The notes beneath the pieces were generated by a model. It had not been told where the DNA came from and did not search any database. It was given only the letters and a program-made list of their open reading frames with translations. Below, piece after piece: positions 1 through 9,473 of a DNA stretch of 64,000 bases. The translations under genes and the position numbers were made by a program. The DNA lies in NCBI GenBank assembly GCA_963809925.1, contig CAWELH010000002.1, positions 372,001 to 436,000 on the forward strand. Direction: 5' to 3'. Position 1 is the first letter of the stretch. Each line of letters opens with the position of its first letter. The stretch comes from DASQZK01 sp963809925 (lineage in GTDB: Bacteria; Bacteroidota; Bacteroidia; Bacteroidales; GCA-2748055).

Positions 1-384
1 TACCTGAAAGAACTCAGCCAGGAAAATTTCATTGCACCTTTCAATAAATCCAATACCGGCAAAGAAACATTGGAGGGTACAGCTAAAAATGGTGAAATAA
101 ACGAGGTTTATCGCAGCGATTCCATTAACTATTTGAACCTTCTAAATTTTTCAATCCAGAGAATGAAAGAACATGAATTTGCCGTTGCCACAAATGCATT
201 GCATTCATTGATTGAGTTCTCAGCAGGCACCGATGCCGTCATCGCCTCCTGGTACTATGGTCTCAGCCTGATGATGGACGGTCAGATTGAAAAAGCAAGA
301 GCTGTCTTCACGTCGATATGCCAGGATGCAGAGGAATATTCAACCTTTTCCTGTAAAATCCTTGAGGACTTACCTGAAAATTAG
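1..384 (+). CDS. C-terminal part of a TPR-like protein (partial)
   Basis: An open frame runs from the left edge of the window to a TAA at 382-384, so only the last 127 residues are present and the true start lies outside. The visible part is soluble and mostly helical, with alternating Ala/Leu-rich stretches such as ATNALHSLIEF, SWYYGLSLMMDGQIEKARAV and a short acidic tail. The phrase with G-L-x-x-M-x-x-G-x-x-x-K-A is typical of a tetratricopeptide helix pair, so I infer a TPR-type repeat protein, possibly the tail of a Bacteroidota membrane-anchored TPR protein. It ends 51 bases before the ABC exporter on the same strand and may be co-transcribed with it. Family not certain. Confidence 0.6.
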   Translation, partial: YLKELSQENFIAPFNKSNTGKETLEGTAKNGEINEVYRSDSINYLNLLNFSIQRMKEHEFAVATNALHSLIEFSAGTDAVIASWYYGLSLMMDGQIEKARAVFTSICQDAEEYSTFSCKILEDLPEN

Positions 385-435
385 CGCTTAATCTTCGAAT
401 TATTTTTAAATTAGCCGTTCAACCTTTTTATTGCG

Positions 436-2622
436 ATGGCTTCATTTCCCTTTTATAAACAACTGGACGCTATGGATTGCGGCCCTTCCTGCCTGCGAAT
501 GGTCGCCAAACACTACGGAAAAGTTTTTACTCTCCAGACACTGAGGGAGAAAAGCTTTATCACGCGCGAAGGAGTATCCTTGCTCGGGATCAGCGACGCT
601 GCCGAATCCATCGGCTTCCGGAGTCTGGGTGTGTCACTTACCTACAACCAACTGGTTAAAGAAGCTCCACTGCCGCTCATAGCCCACTGGAAACAGAACC
701 ATTTTATCGTCGTCTACAAAATCAGAAAAAACAAGGTTTATGTCGCCGATCCTGCCTATGGATATATTAAATATTCGATGTCGGAATTTCTGAAAGGCTG
801 GATAAGTGAAAAAAAGGAAGACGAAAAAACGGGCCTGGCACTTCTTCTGGAACCAACGCCGGAATTTTACGCCCATCCTGGAGAAAAGGTAAACAGAACA
901 CATTTTACTTTTCTCCTCTCCTACCTGAAGCCATATAAACGTTTTGTATTTCAGCTTATTACGGGCATTGTCCTGGCGAGCTTGTTGCAATTGATATTCC
1001 CGTTTCTGACCCAGGCCATTGTCGATTATGGAATAAATAACCAGGATATTGCTTTCATATATCTTATCCTTCTGGCTCAGCTGGTTGTCATCATCAGCCG
1101 CCAGTCGGTCGAATTTATACGGGGATGGATACTCCTGCACTTGAGTACTAGAGTGAATGTTTCGTTGATCTCGGATTTCCTGATCAAGCTGATGAAACTC
1201 CCTCTCGGCTTTTTCGATACGAAACTTGTTGGAGATTTGCTGCAAAGGATCGCTGATCACAGAAGGATAGAAAACTTCCTGACAAACTCTTCCCTCGACA
1301 TCCTTTTCTCCATGTTCAGCATCCTGATATTCGGGATTGTACTGGCAACCTATAGCCTTAAGATCCTTGGCGTTTTTCTGATCGGTTCATTTCTCTATTT
1401 TATTTGGGTTTATATATTTATGAGAAAACGCCGCGAATTGAATTTCCGACAGTTCAGCCTGCAATCTGAAAATCAGAGTAAACTCATCCAGATCATCAAT
1501 GGCATTGAAGAGATTAAATTAAATAATGCCGATAAACAAAAAAGATGGGAATGGGAGGAGATACAGGCATCCATCTTTAAAGTGAATATCCGGAATCTTT
1601 CACTGGATCAATACCAGCAGGCAGGCGCGGTTTTCCTTAATGAGGTTAAAAACATTGTCATCACTTTTCTCGCTGCAACCGCTGTTGTTAAGGGCGAGAT
1701 GACCCTTGGTATGATGCTGGCCGTGTCCTATATCCTGGGACAATTAAACAGTCCTGTAGAAAGGATAGTTTGGTTTATGAGAAATGCACAGGATGCCAAG
1801 ATAAGCCTGGAAAGGCTTGGGGAAATTCACGAAAATAAAGATGAGGAGGATGAGAAACATCATCTCGATCTTCCATCGTCGGGGAAGAGTATTTTGATCA
1901 GGGATCTCTCGTTCCGTTACGAAGGACCATTCTCTGCATTTGTTTTAAAAAACCTGGACCTGGAGATTCCTGAAAACAAAGTAACAGCCATTGTTGGCGT
2001 CAGCGGAAGTGGGAAGACCACTCTTGTCAAACTTCTTCTCGGGTATTACAGCCCGTCGGATGGCGACATTCGGATCAGTGACCAGAGCATACGTACATTA
2101 AGTCACTCGCAATGGCGTAAACGTTGCGGTGTCGTTTTGCAGAATGGTTATATTTTTTCTGATACCATAACCAGGAATATCACACTCGGTGCTGAGGAAT
2201 ATGATGCAAGCCGTATGGTGAAAGCTGCTCAGATCGCAAACATCAATGAATTTATTGAACGGCTGCCCCTCGGATACAATACCAAAATTGGACAGGAAGG
2301 TCATATGCTCAGTGGTGGTGAAAAACAAAGAGTGCTGATCGCCCGTGCCGTATATAAAAATCCTGACTTCCTCTTCATCGACGAAGGTACCAGTTCACTG
2401 GATGCCAACAATGAAAAGAAAATCATGGAGAATCTTGAATCGTTTTATGCAGGAAAGACAGTTGTTATTGTAGCCCACAGACTGAGCACGGTGATGAATG
2501 CCGATCAGATTGTTGTTCTCGACAACGGAAAGATCGTTGAAAAGGGCACGCATAAAGAACTGACCGCTCTTAAGGGACATTACTACAACCTTGTTCGCAA
2601 TCAGCTGGAAATGGGATTATAA
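436..2622 (+). CDS. Peptidase-containing ABC transporter (C39 peptidase, TM, ATPase)
   Basis: This is a single-chain exporter that would cleave a leader from a peptide or protein substrate and export it across the inner membrane. The N-terminal C39 peptidase domain (about residues 1-135) keeps a catalytic triad: Cys15 in DCGPSCLRM, His89 in NHFIVVY and Asp105 in ADPAYG. An ABC membrane domain follows (about 160-450, six hydrophobic segments), then an ATPase domain with Walker A GVSGSGKTT near 520, signature LSGGEKQR near 625, Walker B FLFIDEG near 645 and the switch His in VAHRLS near 680. Length (728) is usual for the family. No HlyD-type adaptor, TolC or double-glycine-leader precursor gene is visible nearby, so the substrate is unknown; the precursor and adaptor may lie left of the window. 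Confidence 0.93.
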   Translation: MASFPFYKQLDAMDCGPSCLRMVAKHYGKVFTLQTLREKSFITREGVSLLGISDAAESIGFRSLGVSLTYNQLVKEAPLPLIAHWKQNHFIVVYKIRKNKVYVADPAYGYIKYSMSEFLKGWISEKKEDEKTGLALLLEPTPEFYAHPGEKVNRTHFTFLLSYLKPYKRFVFQLITGIVLASLLQLIFPFLTQAIVDYGINNQDIAFIYLILLAQLVVIISRQSVEFIRGWILLHLSTRVNVSLISDFLIKLMKLPLGFFDTKLVGDLLQRIADHRRIENFLTNSSLDILFSMFSILIFGIVLATYSLKILGVFLIGSFLYFIWVYIFMRKRRELNFRQFSLQSENQSKLIQIINGIEEIKLNNADKQKRWEWEEIQASIFKVNIRNLSLDQYQQAGAVFLNEVKNIVITFLAATAVVKGEMTLGMMLAVSYILGQLNSPVERIVWFMRNAQDAKISLERLGEIHENKDEEDEKHHLDLPSSGKSILIRDLSFRYEGPFSAFVLKNLDLEIPENKVTAIVGVSGSGKTTLVKLLLGYYSPSDGDIRISDQSIRTLSHSQWRKRCGVVLQNGYIFSDTITRNITLGAEEYDASRMVKAAQIANINEFIERLPLGYNTKIGQEGHMLSGGEKQRVLIARAVYKNPDFLFIDEGTSSLDANNEKKIMENLESFYAGKTVVIVAHRLSTVMNADQIVVLDNGKIVEKGTHKELTALKGHYYNLVRNQLEMGL

Positions 2623-3630
2623 TTACATCTCGAAGTCCGTCTCATCCTTCTTTATCCAACGGAACCTCCTTATATTGCTATCGCCAAAACGAAGGCCAAG
2701 CATAAGCTCATGCGAGCCTGAGCTGTAATTCCTAATTGAACCCATGGAAGCATCGAAGGCGTAACCGAAATAGAACATATCCACCGAAACACCGATCATG
2801 GTGATCAGCGTTTTATTTGTTCGATAGGCTAATCCAAACCAGTATTCATCACTATAATAAAGCTTAGCATCGAAATCTGTTTGAAATTCATATTTGGTGG
2901 CCTTCATCAGCAGAGAAGGTTCCAACATGAAATTCTCATCCAGATTGAAACGATATCCCGACAGAAAATTAAAATTCCTGGCTGTCCGGAAATTATCTTT
3001 CAGCGGGTCATCTCCCAGTTTCAGTGTGGAGCCAAAAAGATCTGTCATCGAAAAACCGCCGTATACTTTGTTATTGGTGATGTAAACGCCGACAGTAGCA
3101 TCAGGTACCCAAAACTGTTTTCGGTTCCCCGATAATAGAGGGTCTCCACTATCGTGAAGGTAGGCCCCGTCATCGTCAAGTTTATACTGGAAGGCAGAAC
3201 CTGAGAGCCCCATTGACAGCTGAAACGAATTATTGAAGTTTACATGGTAGGCGTAGGTAAGTTGAATTCCGGTCTTAGTTACAATACCGTTCCGGTCGGA
3301 ATAAATATTCGCACCAAGACCGATGTGCGCGATCCTGGAAGCCTGGTTTGCATTCTTTCTGATCCGGAGCGCCCTCAAAATATAGGAATCATTCATCAGC
3401 CTTGTCTGCGCCGATAGTGCGAAGGTACGTGGTGCATTCTTGAATCCACTATACTGTTCCCGTGCAACCATATTAATGGTACTGACACCATTCCCTCCTG
3501 CCACGGCAGGATTTACCAGGAATTTGTTCACCATGTACTGGCTGAAGACCGGTGACTGCTGTCCATATACTGTCCACATTCCGCAGAGTAAGATCAGTAT
3601 GATAGATAATCTGTTGAACATTTTCATCAT
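2623..3630 (-). CDS. PorP/SprF family type IX secretion membrane protein
   Basis: This is an outer-membrane protein of the PorP/SprF family, which in T9SS bacteria is typically paired with a large CHU_C-type adhesin and needed for its surface attachment. The N-terminus has a signal peptide ending near VYGQQ, followed at once by the family hallmark SPVFSQYMVNKFLVNPAVAGG. Alternating beta strands with aromatic ends continue to the C-terminus (LMLGLRFGDSNIRRFRW), consistent with a barrel. Its ATG overlaps the TAA of the upstream adhesin gene by one base (TAATG), indicating translational coupling. It is convergent with the ABC exporter gene with no gap. The exact start could be the first, second or third Met in MMKM. 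Confidence 0.93.
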   Translation of the reverse strand: MMKMFNRLSIILILLCGMWTVYGQQSPVFSQYMVNKFLVNPAVAGGNGVSTINMVAREQYSGFKNAPRTFALSAQTRLMNDSYILRALRIRKNANQASRIAHIGLGANIYSDRNGIVTKTGIQLTYAYHVNFNNSFQLSMGLSGSAFQYKLDDDGAYLHDSGDPLLSGNRKQFWVPDATVGVYITNNKVYGGFSMTDLFGSTLKLGDDPLKDNFRTARNFNFLSGYRFNLDENFMLEPSLLMKATKYEFQTDFDAKLYYSDEYWFGLAYRTNKTLITMIGVSVDMFYFGYAFDASMGSIRNYSSGSHELMLGLRFGDSNIRRFRWIKKDETDFEM

Positions 3631-6600
3631 TACCTTACAATTGTAATATTTCCGATGACTGGCTTTTTACCATTATTCATGTTGATGACATAGTGATAGG
3701 ATTCCATGGGTAGTTCCTTTCCGTTAAAGGTGCCATCCCATGGCTGGTCATAACCCCTTGAATAGAAGATTCGTTTTCCCCAGCGGTCATAAATCTCCAC
3801 AACGGTTCCCGGATAAAGAGCCAGGCCTTCGATCTCCCACGTGTCATTCAGTCCGTCGCCATTGGGAGTGATGATCTCTGGGATCCTGAAGCACAATTCA
3901 TCGTTGTAATTAACCGTAAAATCTGCTGCTGAAGAACAGTTGTTCATGTCCGTAACCACAACTTGATACGAGCCGGGGGCCAGGTTTGACGGACTCCCGA
4001 TGCCGGAGCCTGACTCCGACCATTCATAGATATAGGGTGAAATCCCGCCGGTGACATTTGTGATGATACTGCCATCGGAAGCTTCGGGGCAGGCCGCATT
4101 GTTTACCACCGCACCAACAAGAATTTCTTCAGGCTGATCGAGAACGGCCGTATCGGATCCAACGCAGGTATTTGCGTCAGTAACGACAACTGTTATTGTA
4201 CCCGCAGACAGGCCAGAGACACTTTGACCTGTCATCCCTCCTGACCAATCAAAACCGTAGGGTTCAAGTCCGCCAAATACGGTCACCATGGCAGTCCCGT
4301 CAGAACCGCCAAAGCAAGGAACATCAGTTGTTTCTAACGATGGAATCGGATTTGAATGTACATTGATTTCCACAGGATCAGATTCCAGGCTCTGGACACC
4401 AAACTCATTTGTGATGACCAGGGTATAAGAACCACTTTCACCGACAGTGATCGACCGGCTGGTCTGGCCGTCGGACCAAAGATAAGCTGAGGCCGATTCA
4501 GCGGTCAAAACCACGGACTGACCCTCACAAAATTCTGTACCGCCTTCAATGCTCACCATCGGTTTGGGGAGGTTATCACTCACGATGATTAGGGTGCTTT
4601 CTGATGGTTCACTCTGGCAACCCTCCTCCGAAACAGCTGTTACCGAATAGTTTCCATCTGTTCTCACGAAGATTTCTTTTGAAAGTTCACCTGTGGACCA
4701 CAAATATCCATCGGCCGGCGATGACGACAGCAGCAGGCTGTCGCCGGTCAGGATGGTAACCTCACCAGCAGGAGTAATAACAGGTTGTTCAGGTGCAGGG
4801 AAAACGGCAACTACAACAGGGTCGGATTCAGGGCTGAGACAGCCTGAAGATCCTTCAATACTCAGCATCACTGATTCTGAAGTATTTACCAGGATCGAAT
4901 TCGTAGTTTCACCGGTAGACCATGCATATCCCTGGGCCACCGGCGACGTAAGTTCAACACTTCCTCCTTCACAAAATGACAGTTCGCCTGATACTTCGAT
5001 CACAGGTTTTTCCGGCAGCGAGACCGTGGTAACCTGGACCTGATCGCTTTCCGGGCTCTGGCACCCATTCTCATCGGAAACGAATAGGGAGTACAATCCA
5101 ACAGCACTGATGCTCAGTGTATCATCCGAGCTTCCGTCCGACCATAGATAGGTAACACCAGAGGGCGCTGTACTTCTTAGCACTACTGTCCCGCCTTCGC
5201 AAAGACCTACAGATCCAGACGGCGTAATAACCGGTTTATCAGGTAGTGAATGTACAATCACTTTAATTGTGCGGCTTTCTTCACTAAAACATCCGTTTAC
5301 ATCCTGAGTATGAAGAGAGAACATACCTGAAGCGGTAATGCTGACTACTTTGCTACCACTTCCGTCAGACCAGAAATATGCTGCTGCATCTGAACTTTCC
5401 AGTTTTACCGAATCCCCATCACAAAGGACGGTATCAGTAAGGGCAGTCAGAACAGGTATCGGGGTTGTAAGAACATTGACAGTCACAGGTTCCGAAGAAG
5501 ATGAGGTACAGCCAGATTCATCCATCGTTGAAAGATAGTAGTCGCCTCCGGATTTCGCCACGATGGAACGTTCAGTTTCTCCTGTCGACCAAAGATATGA
5601 AAATGCGCTGTCGGAGGTCAGGATCAGGCTGTCTCCTGTACAAAGATCAAGGGTTCCGCCAGGTGTGATAACCGGTACCTGCGGATTTTCTCTTACATAG
5701 ATCCTAACGGATCGTTGTTCGGAGTGACCGTTCCTGTCGGTAACGATCAGCGTATAATCAGTGGTTACAGATGGATTAACCTTTGTGGTATCGTTTGTCG
5801 GATCTGACAAACTGTCGGATGGCGACCAGGACCAGGTAAACGGTCCCTGACCCGAAGCTTCGGCATAGAGCCATGCAAAGGAGGAACTGCAATGGCCAGT
5901 AATTGTATCTGATGCATGGATGTTGATGGCAAGGTCATCATCCTGAATGGTATAGATATGATGTATTTCAGACCCAAGTAGTATCCCAGCCGTAGGATTA
6001 CTTAGTTCAACTTCGAAATATTCGTCCGGGATTTCCACCAGGGTATCATTAACAATAAGAGGAATGATTTCCTGTGTCTTTTGTCCTGGAATGAAACTGA
6101 TCACACCGGCATTCAGGGAATAATCGACACCTCCACCTGTGGCGGTTCCGGAAGAAATGCTATAATTCACTTCAACCGGAGCAGATACCGCATAGTTGAG
6201 CGATACGGAAAAAGAGGGATGTTCGGTGGATTCAGGGCCGGCAGATGACGCTGAATCAAACTGGATGTAAGGTTTTATGGCAACAATGGTAATGAATGAA
6301 CCATCAGGAAGGTCAACATTATTTGCGAGGTATTCATCTCCGGACTTTACAAGTCCGTATGCATCAGCCCCTTCGGTAAAATTCCCGTCATCGTCAACAA
6401 GCAGGTTGAAGGCAAGAAAATCAGCCGGCAATGCAGGAAGTTTCCCGGTACTCAGGCCCAGTGTGACTGACCCGGATCCGTTGCCGCCAGTCTGGTCAAC
6501 CCGCCATTCACGCATAATCCTGATCACATTCGGATCCGATTCTGGAGTTTCCGCGGAGGTCCAGGCAGAGATATCTCCGCCGTCGTGCCCAAAGAGGAGG

Positions 6601-8297
6601 AATTCACCGTCCTCCAGGTCACTTGCCCCTCCTATGGTAAGTATGCCGTTCGACTGGGCCTTTGAATGTATATTTTGAGCATCGACACGGCCAATCCCTG
6701 CAACATCATAACGATGGCTGTCCTGGTATGCATAGCGGTCGGCAGCACCTATGCCGGTGTTATATTTTGCAGCCAGATAGTTCGTGATGATGATCTCCTG
6801 TGCTTTATTGACGTTTTTACTATAGAAGATAAGTTCCGAAAGGTCCCCGTCGAAGTATGCGGTTGAAGCGGCGGTAGAGCCAATAACCAGGGAACCATCT
6901 GTGGAAAGTGCTGCACTGTAATCGGCAAGTGTTTGAGGTGTTCCGTTTATCTTAAGTTGCTGAAAAGGGCTTACGATCTGATGATTCACTTCAAAAATAT
7001 TGTTTTCCAAAGCATTGATAACCGGTCCGTACAATTTCGAACCTGTGAGGCTGTAGTACCTGTTATCATTTTCCCTGCCAAAGCTGGTGGAATTTGTCGC
7101 ACTTGCGTCCCCCAGAACCATGACCGACTGATCTTTCAAGACATTATTAAACCGATTGACTGTAAAAATGGTGAGCGGTGCCGAAAGTGTTCCAAGTTCC
7201 CCGGTATACCGGTCATTTGCCCCGTCAAATCCCAAGGCGGGCATACCTCCCGGGACATTTGCTGAAAACAAGGCCTGGTTTGCAGATGAAAGCTGTTGAG
7301 CATCTGCGTGATTTCCACTCTGGTCTTTCCATATCCTGACATTGTCTCCATCGGCGGCAGCCTGTCCGTCATCACGGATCACACCCCTGTCGGCTTTAAG
7401 CCACAATTCATTCGACAGACTGTCACCAACGCCGCCGGGACCTGTAAATCCGGTTATAGGAGCGAAAGGATCCGTTGCACAAATGCCAAAGGTCCCGCTC
7501 CTGGCCTGATCTCCGAACATCCTGATATAAATGACATCCCCTGGTGTACCGGTAATAGTTTTTACCGGCATGGCACCGTTGTATTCACAAGTAATCTCAT
7601 GAAGTGAAGTACAACTTCCTGAATATAAAACCATCACAGCATTCTTCAGAGAGCCTTCAAAAGTTTCTATCTTAAGTTGACCTGAAGGCGGAATAGCTGC
7701 TGTAAACCATACATCCCCGCCAAAAAATTTATGACATGACGGCTTGCCTAATCCTCTGGTATCCCATGCACCCTTATTGGTAAAGAAGGACGGGCTGCAT
7801 ACATTTCCTACCGACAGTTCAATGGCTGAACACTGGTCATTGTTTACTGGGGGCGGATTGGCGCTTATCCCGGCAACCCAACCGCTGTCTCTGACCGATA
7901 AAGCATTGGAATGGAAGGTAAAATCAATACAACCATCGGGTGAAGTAAAGCTGAACTGCGGGGTATCAAAATCATAGGCAACATAGCCTATTCCGGCACC
8001 GGTATAGTTGATCAATAAGTAATCGGAGTTGTGATAATCGCCACCAATATAAATGGTGCGGAAATGATCGAAATCAACACTGATGGGGTTGCCATTTTCA
8101 GAACAGAATCGGACAGCCCAGTCCTGACCGCCCTGATAAATATCAGCGCCGCCGTCATCATAGAAAGTTCCCAAATTGGTCAGGACAGTGGTTCCACTGG
8201 AAAATCCGTGATTCAGCCAGAAATCACCATTGCCCGACTGTGTATAGCCGGCAAGGCAAATCCCGGCCATTAAAAAGAGCGTAAAAATCCTTTTCAT
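3630..8297 (-). CDS. Giant T9SS-secreted adhesin-like protein with type B (CHU_C) sorting domain
   Basis: A 1555-residue modular surface protein. In order: signal peptide (1-19, ending GYTQ); a CUB-like domain (about 22-148); a prepeptidase-C-like domain (about 150-275) with several Cys; a LamG/concanavalin-like region (about 290-500, beginning LWLKADRGVIRDDGQ); a beta-rich module (about 500-680); a Calx-beta domain (about 680-790); a PKD/Ig-like domain; six tandem Ig-like repeats of about 70 residues (roughly 880-1320) with the recurring pattern LCxGxSVxLxS...YLWSTGE...S.SG.Y.L...D.xGC.S; two SprB-type repeats; and a C-terminal CHU_C domain (PNGDGLNDTWEIEGL ... YDRWGK ... GNITIVR). The domain set indicates export by type IX secretion and a role in adhesion or gliding-type surface display. 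It is translationally coupled to the sprF-like gene. Ligand unknown. Confidence 0.93.
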   Translation of the reverse strand: MKRIFTLFLMAGICLAGYTQSGNGDFWLNHGFSSGTTVLTNLGTFYDDGGADIYQGGQDWAVRFCSENGNPISVDFDHFRTIYIGGDYHNSDYLLINYTGAGIGYVAYDFDTPQFSFTSPDGCIDFTFHSNALSVRDSGWVAGISANPPPVNNDQCSAIELSVGNVCSPSFFTNKGAWDTRGLGKPSCHKFFGGDVWFTAAIPPSGQLKIETFEGSLKNAVMVLYSGSCTSLHEITCEYNGAMPVKTITGTPGDVIYIRMFGDQARSGTFGICATDPFAPITGFTGPGGVGDSLSNELWLKADRGVIRDDGQAAADGDNVRIWKDQSGNHADAQQLSSANQALFSANVPGGMPALGFDGANDRYTGELGTLSAPLTIFTVNRFNNVLKDQSVMVLGDASATNSTSFGRENDNRYYSLTGSKLYGPVINALENNIFEVNHQIVSPFQQLKINGTPQTLADYSAALSTDGSLVIGSTAASTAYFDGDLSELIFYSKNVNKAQEIIITNYLAAKYNTGIGAADRYAYQDSHRYDVAGIGRVDAQNIHSKAQSNGILTIGGASDLEDGEFLLFGHDGGDISAWTSAETPESDPNVIRIMREWRVDQTGGNGSGSVTLGLSTGKLPALPADFLAFNLLVDDDGNFTEGADAYGLVKSGDEYLANNVDLPDGSFITIVAIKPYIQFDSASSAGPESTEHPSFSVSLNYAVSAPVEVNYSISSGTATGGGVDYSLNAGVISFIPGQKTQEIIPLIVNDTLVEIPDEYFEVELSNPTAGILLGSEIHHIYTIQDDDLAINIHASDTITGHCSSSFAWLYAEASGQGPFTWSWSPSDSLSDPTNDTTKVNPSVTTDYTLIVTDRNGHSEQRSVRIYVRENPQVPVITPGGTLDLCTGDSLILTSDSAFSYLWSTGETERSIVAKSGGDYYLSTMDESGCTSSSSEPVTVNVLTTPIPVLTALTDTVLCDGDSVKLESSDAAAYFWSDGSGSKVVSITASGMFSLHTQDVNGCFSEESRTIKVIVHSLPDKPVITPSGSVGLCEGGTVVLRSTAPSGVTYLWSDGSSDDTLSISAVGLYSLFVSDENGCQSPESDQVQVTTVSLPEKPVIEVSGELSFCEGGSVELTSPVAQGYAWSTGETTNSILVNTSESVMLSIEGSSGCLSPESDPVVVAVFPAPEQPVITPAGEVTILTGDSLLLSSSPADGYLWSTGELSKEIFVRTDGNYSVTAVSEEGCQSEPSESTLIIVSDNLPKPMVSIEGGTEFCEGQSVVLTAESASAYLWSDGQTSRSITVGESGSYTLVITNEFGVQSLESDPVEINVHSNPIPSLETTDVPCFGGSDGTAMVTVFGGLEPYGFDWSGGMTGQSVSGLSAGTITVVVTDANTCVGSDTAVLDQPEEILVGAVVNNAACPEASDGSIITNVTGGISPYIYEWSESGSGIGSPSNLAPGSYQVVVTDMNNCSSAADFTVNYNDELCFRIPEIITPNGDGLNDTWEIEGLALYPGTVVEIYDRWGKRIFYSRGYDQPWDGTFNGKELPMESYHYVINMNNGKKPVIGNITIVR

Positions 8298-8498
8298 CTC
8301 TTCAGGCTTGGTTCAAAAAATTATCCAAAACAAGATCTTCTTTCAGGTACTAAGATCAGAATAATTATATGAGGACCTGCCCTAAAGAAGCGGAATATTA
8401 TCCTCTTTTCCATTAATAAATATATTAATTGTTTGAATGATAAGTATTCGTAGATAAGAATGATAAACAACGATTCAGAGGATTTCTACGTCGGACCA

Positions 8499-9176
8499 TC
8501 ACTTGAAATCATGATCATTTTGTGCTTCAAATTCAATCCGTTTTCTGTTGATCATTTCTTCAAGGTACATGGGTGATCGCTCATCGCCGGAATAGAAATA
8601 TACAGAGTCGGCGAGCGACAATGTAAGGCTTGATGAATCACTGCCAGAAGCATTGCACTCCGGGACTTTTCCGTAATGATGAAAGAATAACTTCTCAGCG
8701 GTCTCGTCAGCAATAATAATACCGGATGTTTTTTCTAAAAATGTCTCCGTACTGTCGGGTATAGAAAGCTTAAATATGACGCACACCGTGTCCTCGCTTT
8801 GTTCCCCGGTTTTGAGCTTGATTACCATCTCTTTCTCGTTAACCGCAATTTCTGTTAACACTGAAATATTATTTGTTACAGAATAACCGGCATTGTAAAA
8901 AGAGTTTCCCAATCCCGGTCCCTGGCTAATCACCCCGGAACCGGAATTTGAATATGCTTCTGGAATTCCAGATTTAGCGGTATCACTTTTATTGCAATCG
9001 CCGAAGTACCAACTGACAGAAATATTTCCGGGCTTATACTGCACAGATTGATGATTGACCCCATTCCCAATGATCCAGGTATAAGACCGTGCGTGCCGGG
9101 ATTGATTCTTTTCGTTGTACCTGCTGTTACAGGCTGTCAGAGTAAGTAAAATTGCGAAAACGAAAACTGCTTTCAT
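8499..9176 (-). CDS. Unrecognised lipoprotein
   Basis: I do not recognise the family. From the ATG at 9174-9176 the protein is 225 residues and starts with a lipoprotein signal (MKAVFVFAILLTLTACNSR, lipobox LTAC). A longer reading from 9209 adds an 11-residue hydrophilic extension before the signal and is less likely. The mature part is rich in Ser, Gly and Asn in its first half (NSGSGVISQGPGLGNSFYNAGY) and beta-like in the second, and contains three further Cys. It is monocistronic, flanked by the adhesin gene (same strand, 201-base gap) and a divergent ankyrin gene. A TACCTTTG -7 match lies about 100 bases upstream. Predicted to be lipid-anchored in the envelope; function unknown. Confidence 0.7.
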   Translation of the reverse strand: MKAVFVFAILLTLTACNSRYNEKNQSRHARSYTWIIGNGVNHQSVQYKPGNISVSWYFGDCNKSDTAKSGIPEAYSNSGSGVISQGPGLGNSFYNAGYSVTNNISVLTEIAVNEKEMVIKLKTGEQSEDTVCVIFKLSIPDSTETFLEKTSGIIIADETAEKLFFHHYGKVPECNASGSDSSSLTLSLADSVYFYSGDERSPMYLEEMINRKRIEFEAQNDHDFK

Positions 9177-9279
9177 TGAAAGAATTTTACAGAAATTAAT
9201 ACCTGTCATGCAATACCCGGGAGCGAACGCCAGGCCGAGTATGGCCTCTGATTAACTCATCATCCGATATATCTTCATG

Positions 9280-9287
9280 CAAAGGTA
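9280..9287 (-). promoter_or_regulatory. Putative -7 element for the lipoprotein gene
   Basis: The plus strand reads CAAAGGTA, i.e. TACCTTTG on the minus strand, an exact match to the Bacteroidota -7 consensus TAnnTTTG. No clear -33 TTG is placed 19-21 bases upstream, so this is a half-supported promoter for the gene starting at 9176. Confidence 0.4.
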
Positions 9288-9341
9288 TAACAATGATTTC
9301 AAAAATTAAGCGAATGAATTCATATGGCAATCATCTTGCAC

Positions 9342-9349
9342 TACTTTTG
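9342..9349 (+). promoter_or_regulatory. Putative -7 element for the ankyrin gene
   Basis: TACTTTTG matches TAnnTTTG exactly, 125 bases before the ATG at 9474. The -33 element is not clear. A small inverted repeat (CTTTCA...TGAAAG, about 9426-9445) would lie in the leader. Together with the minus-strand element at 9280 it would make a divergent promoter region. Confidence 0.4.
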
Positions 9350-9473
9350 GAACTGAGGTAAAACCTGTCAAATGATAAAATTATTGAATAATATGCTTTG
9401 GACAGAAAATTAAAACCTTCAGGCCTTTCACTTTTGCATGAAAGTTATAAATTTACGCCAGAAAGACTGAATT

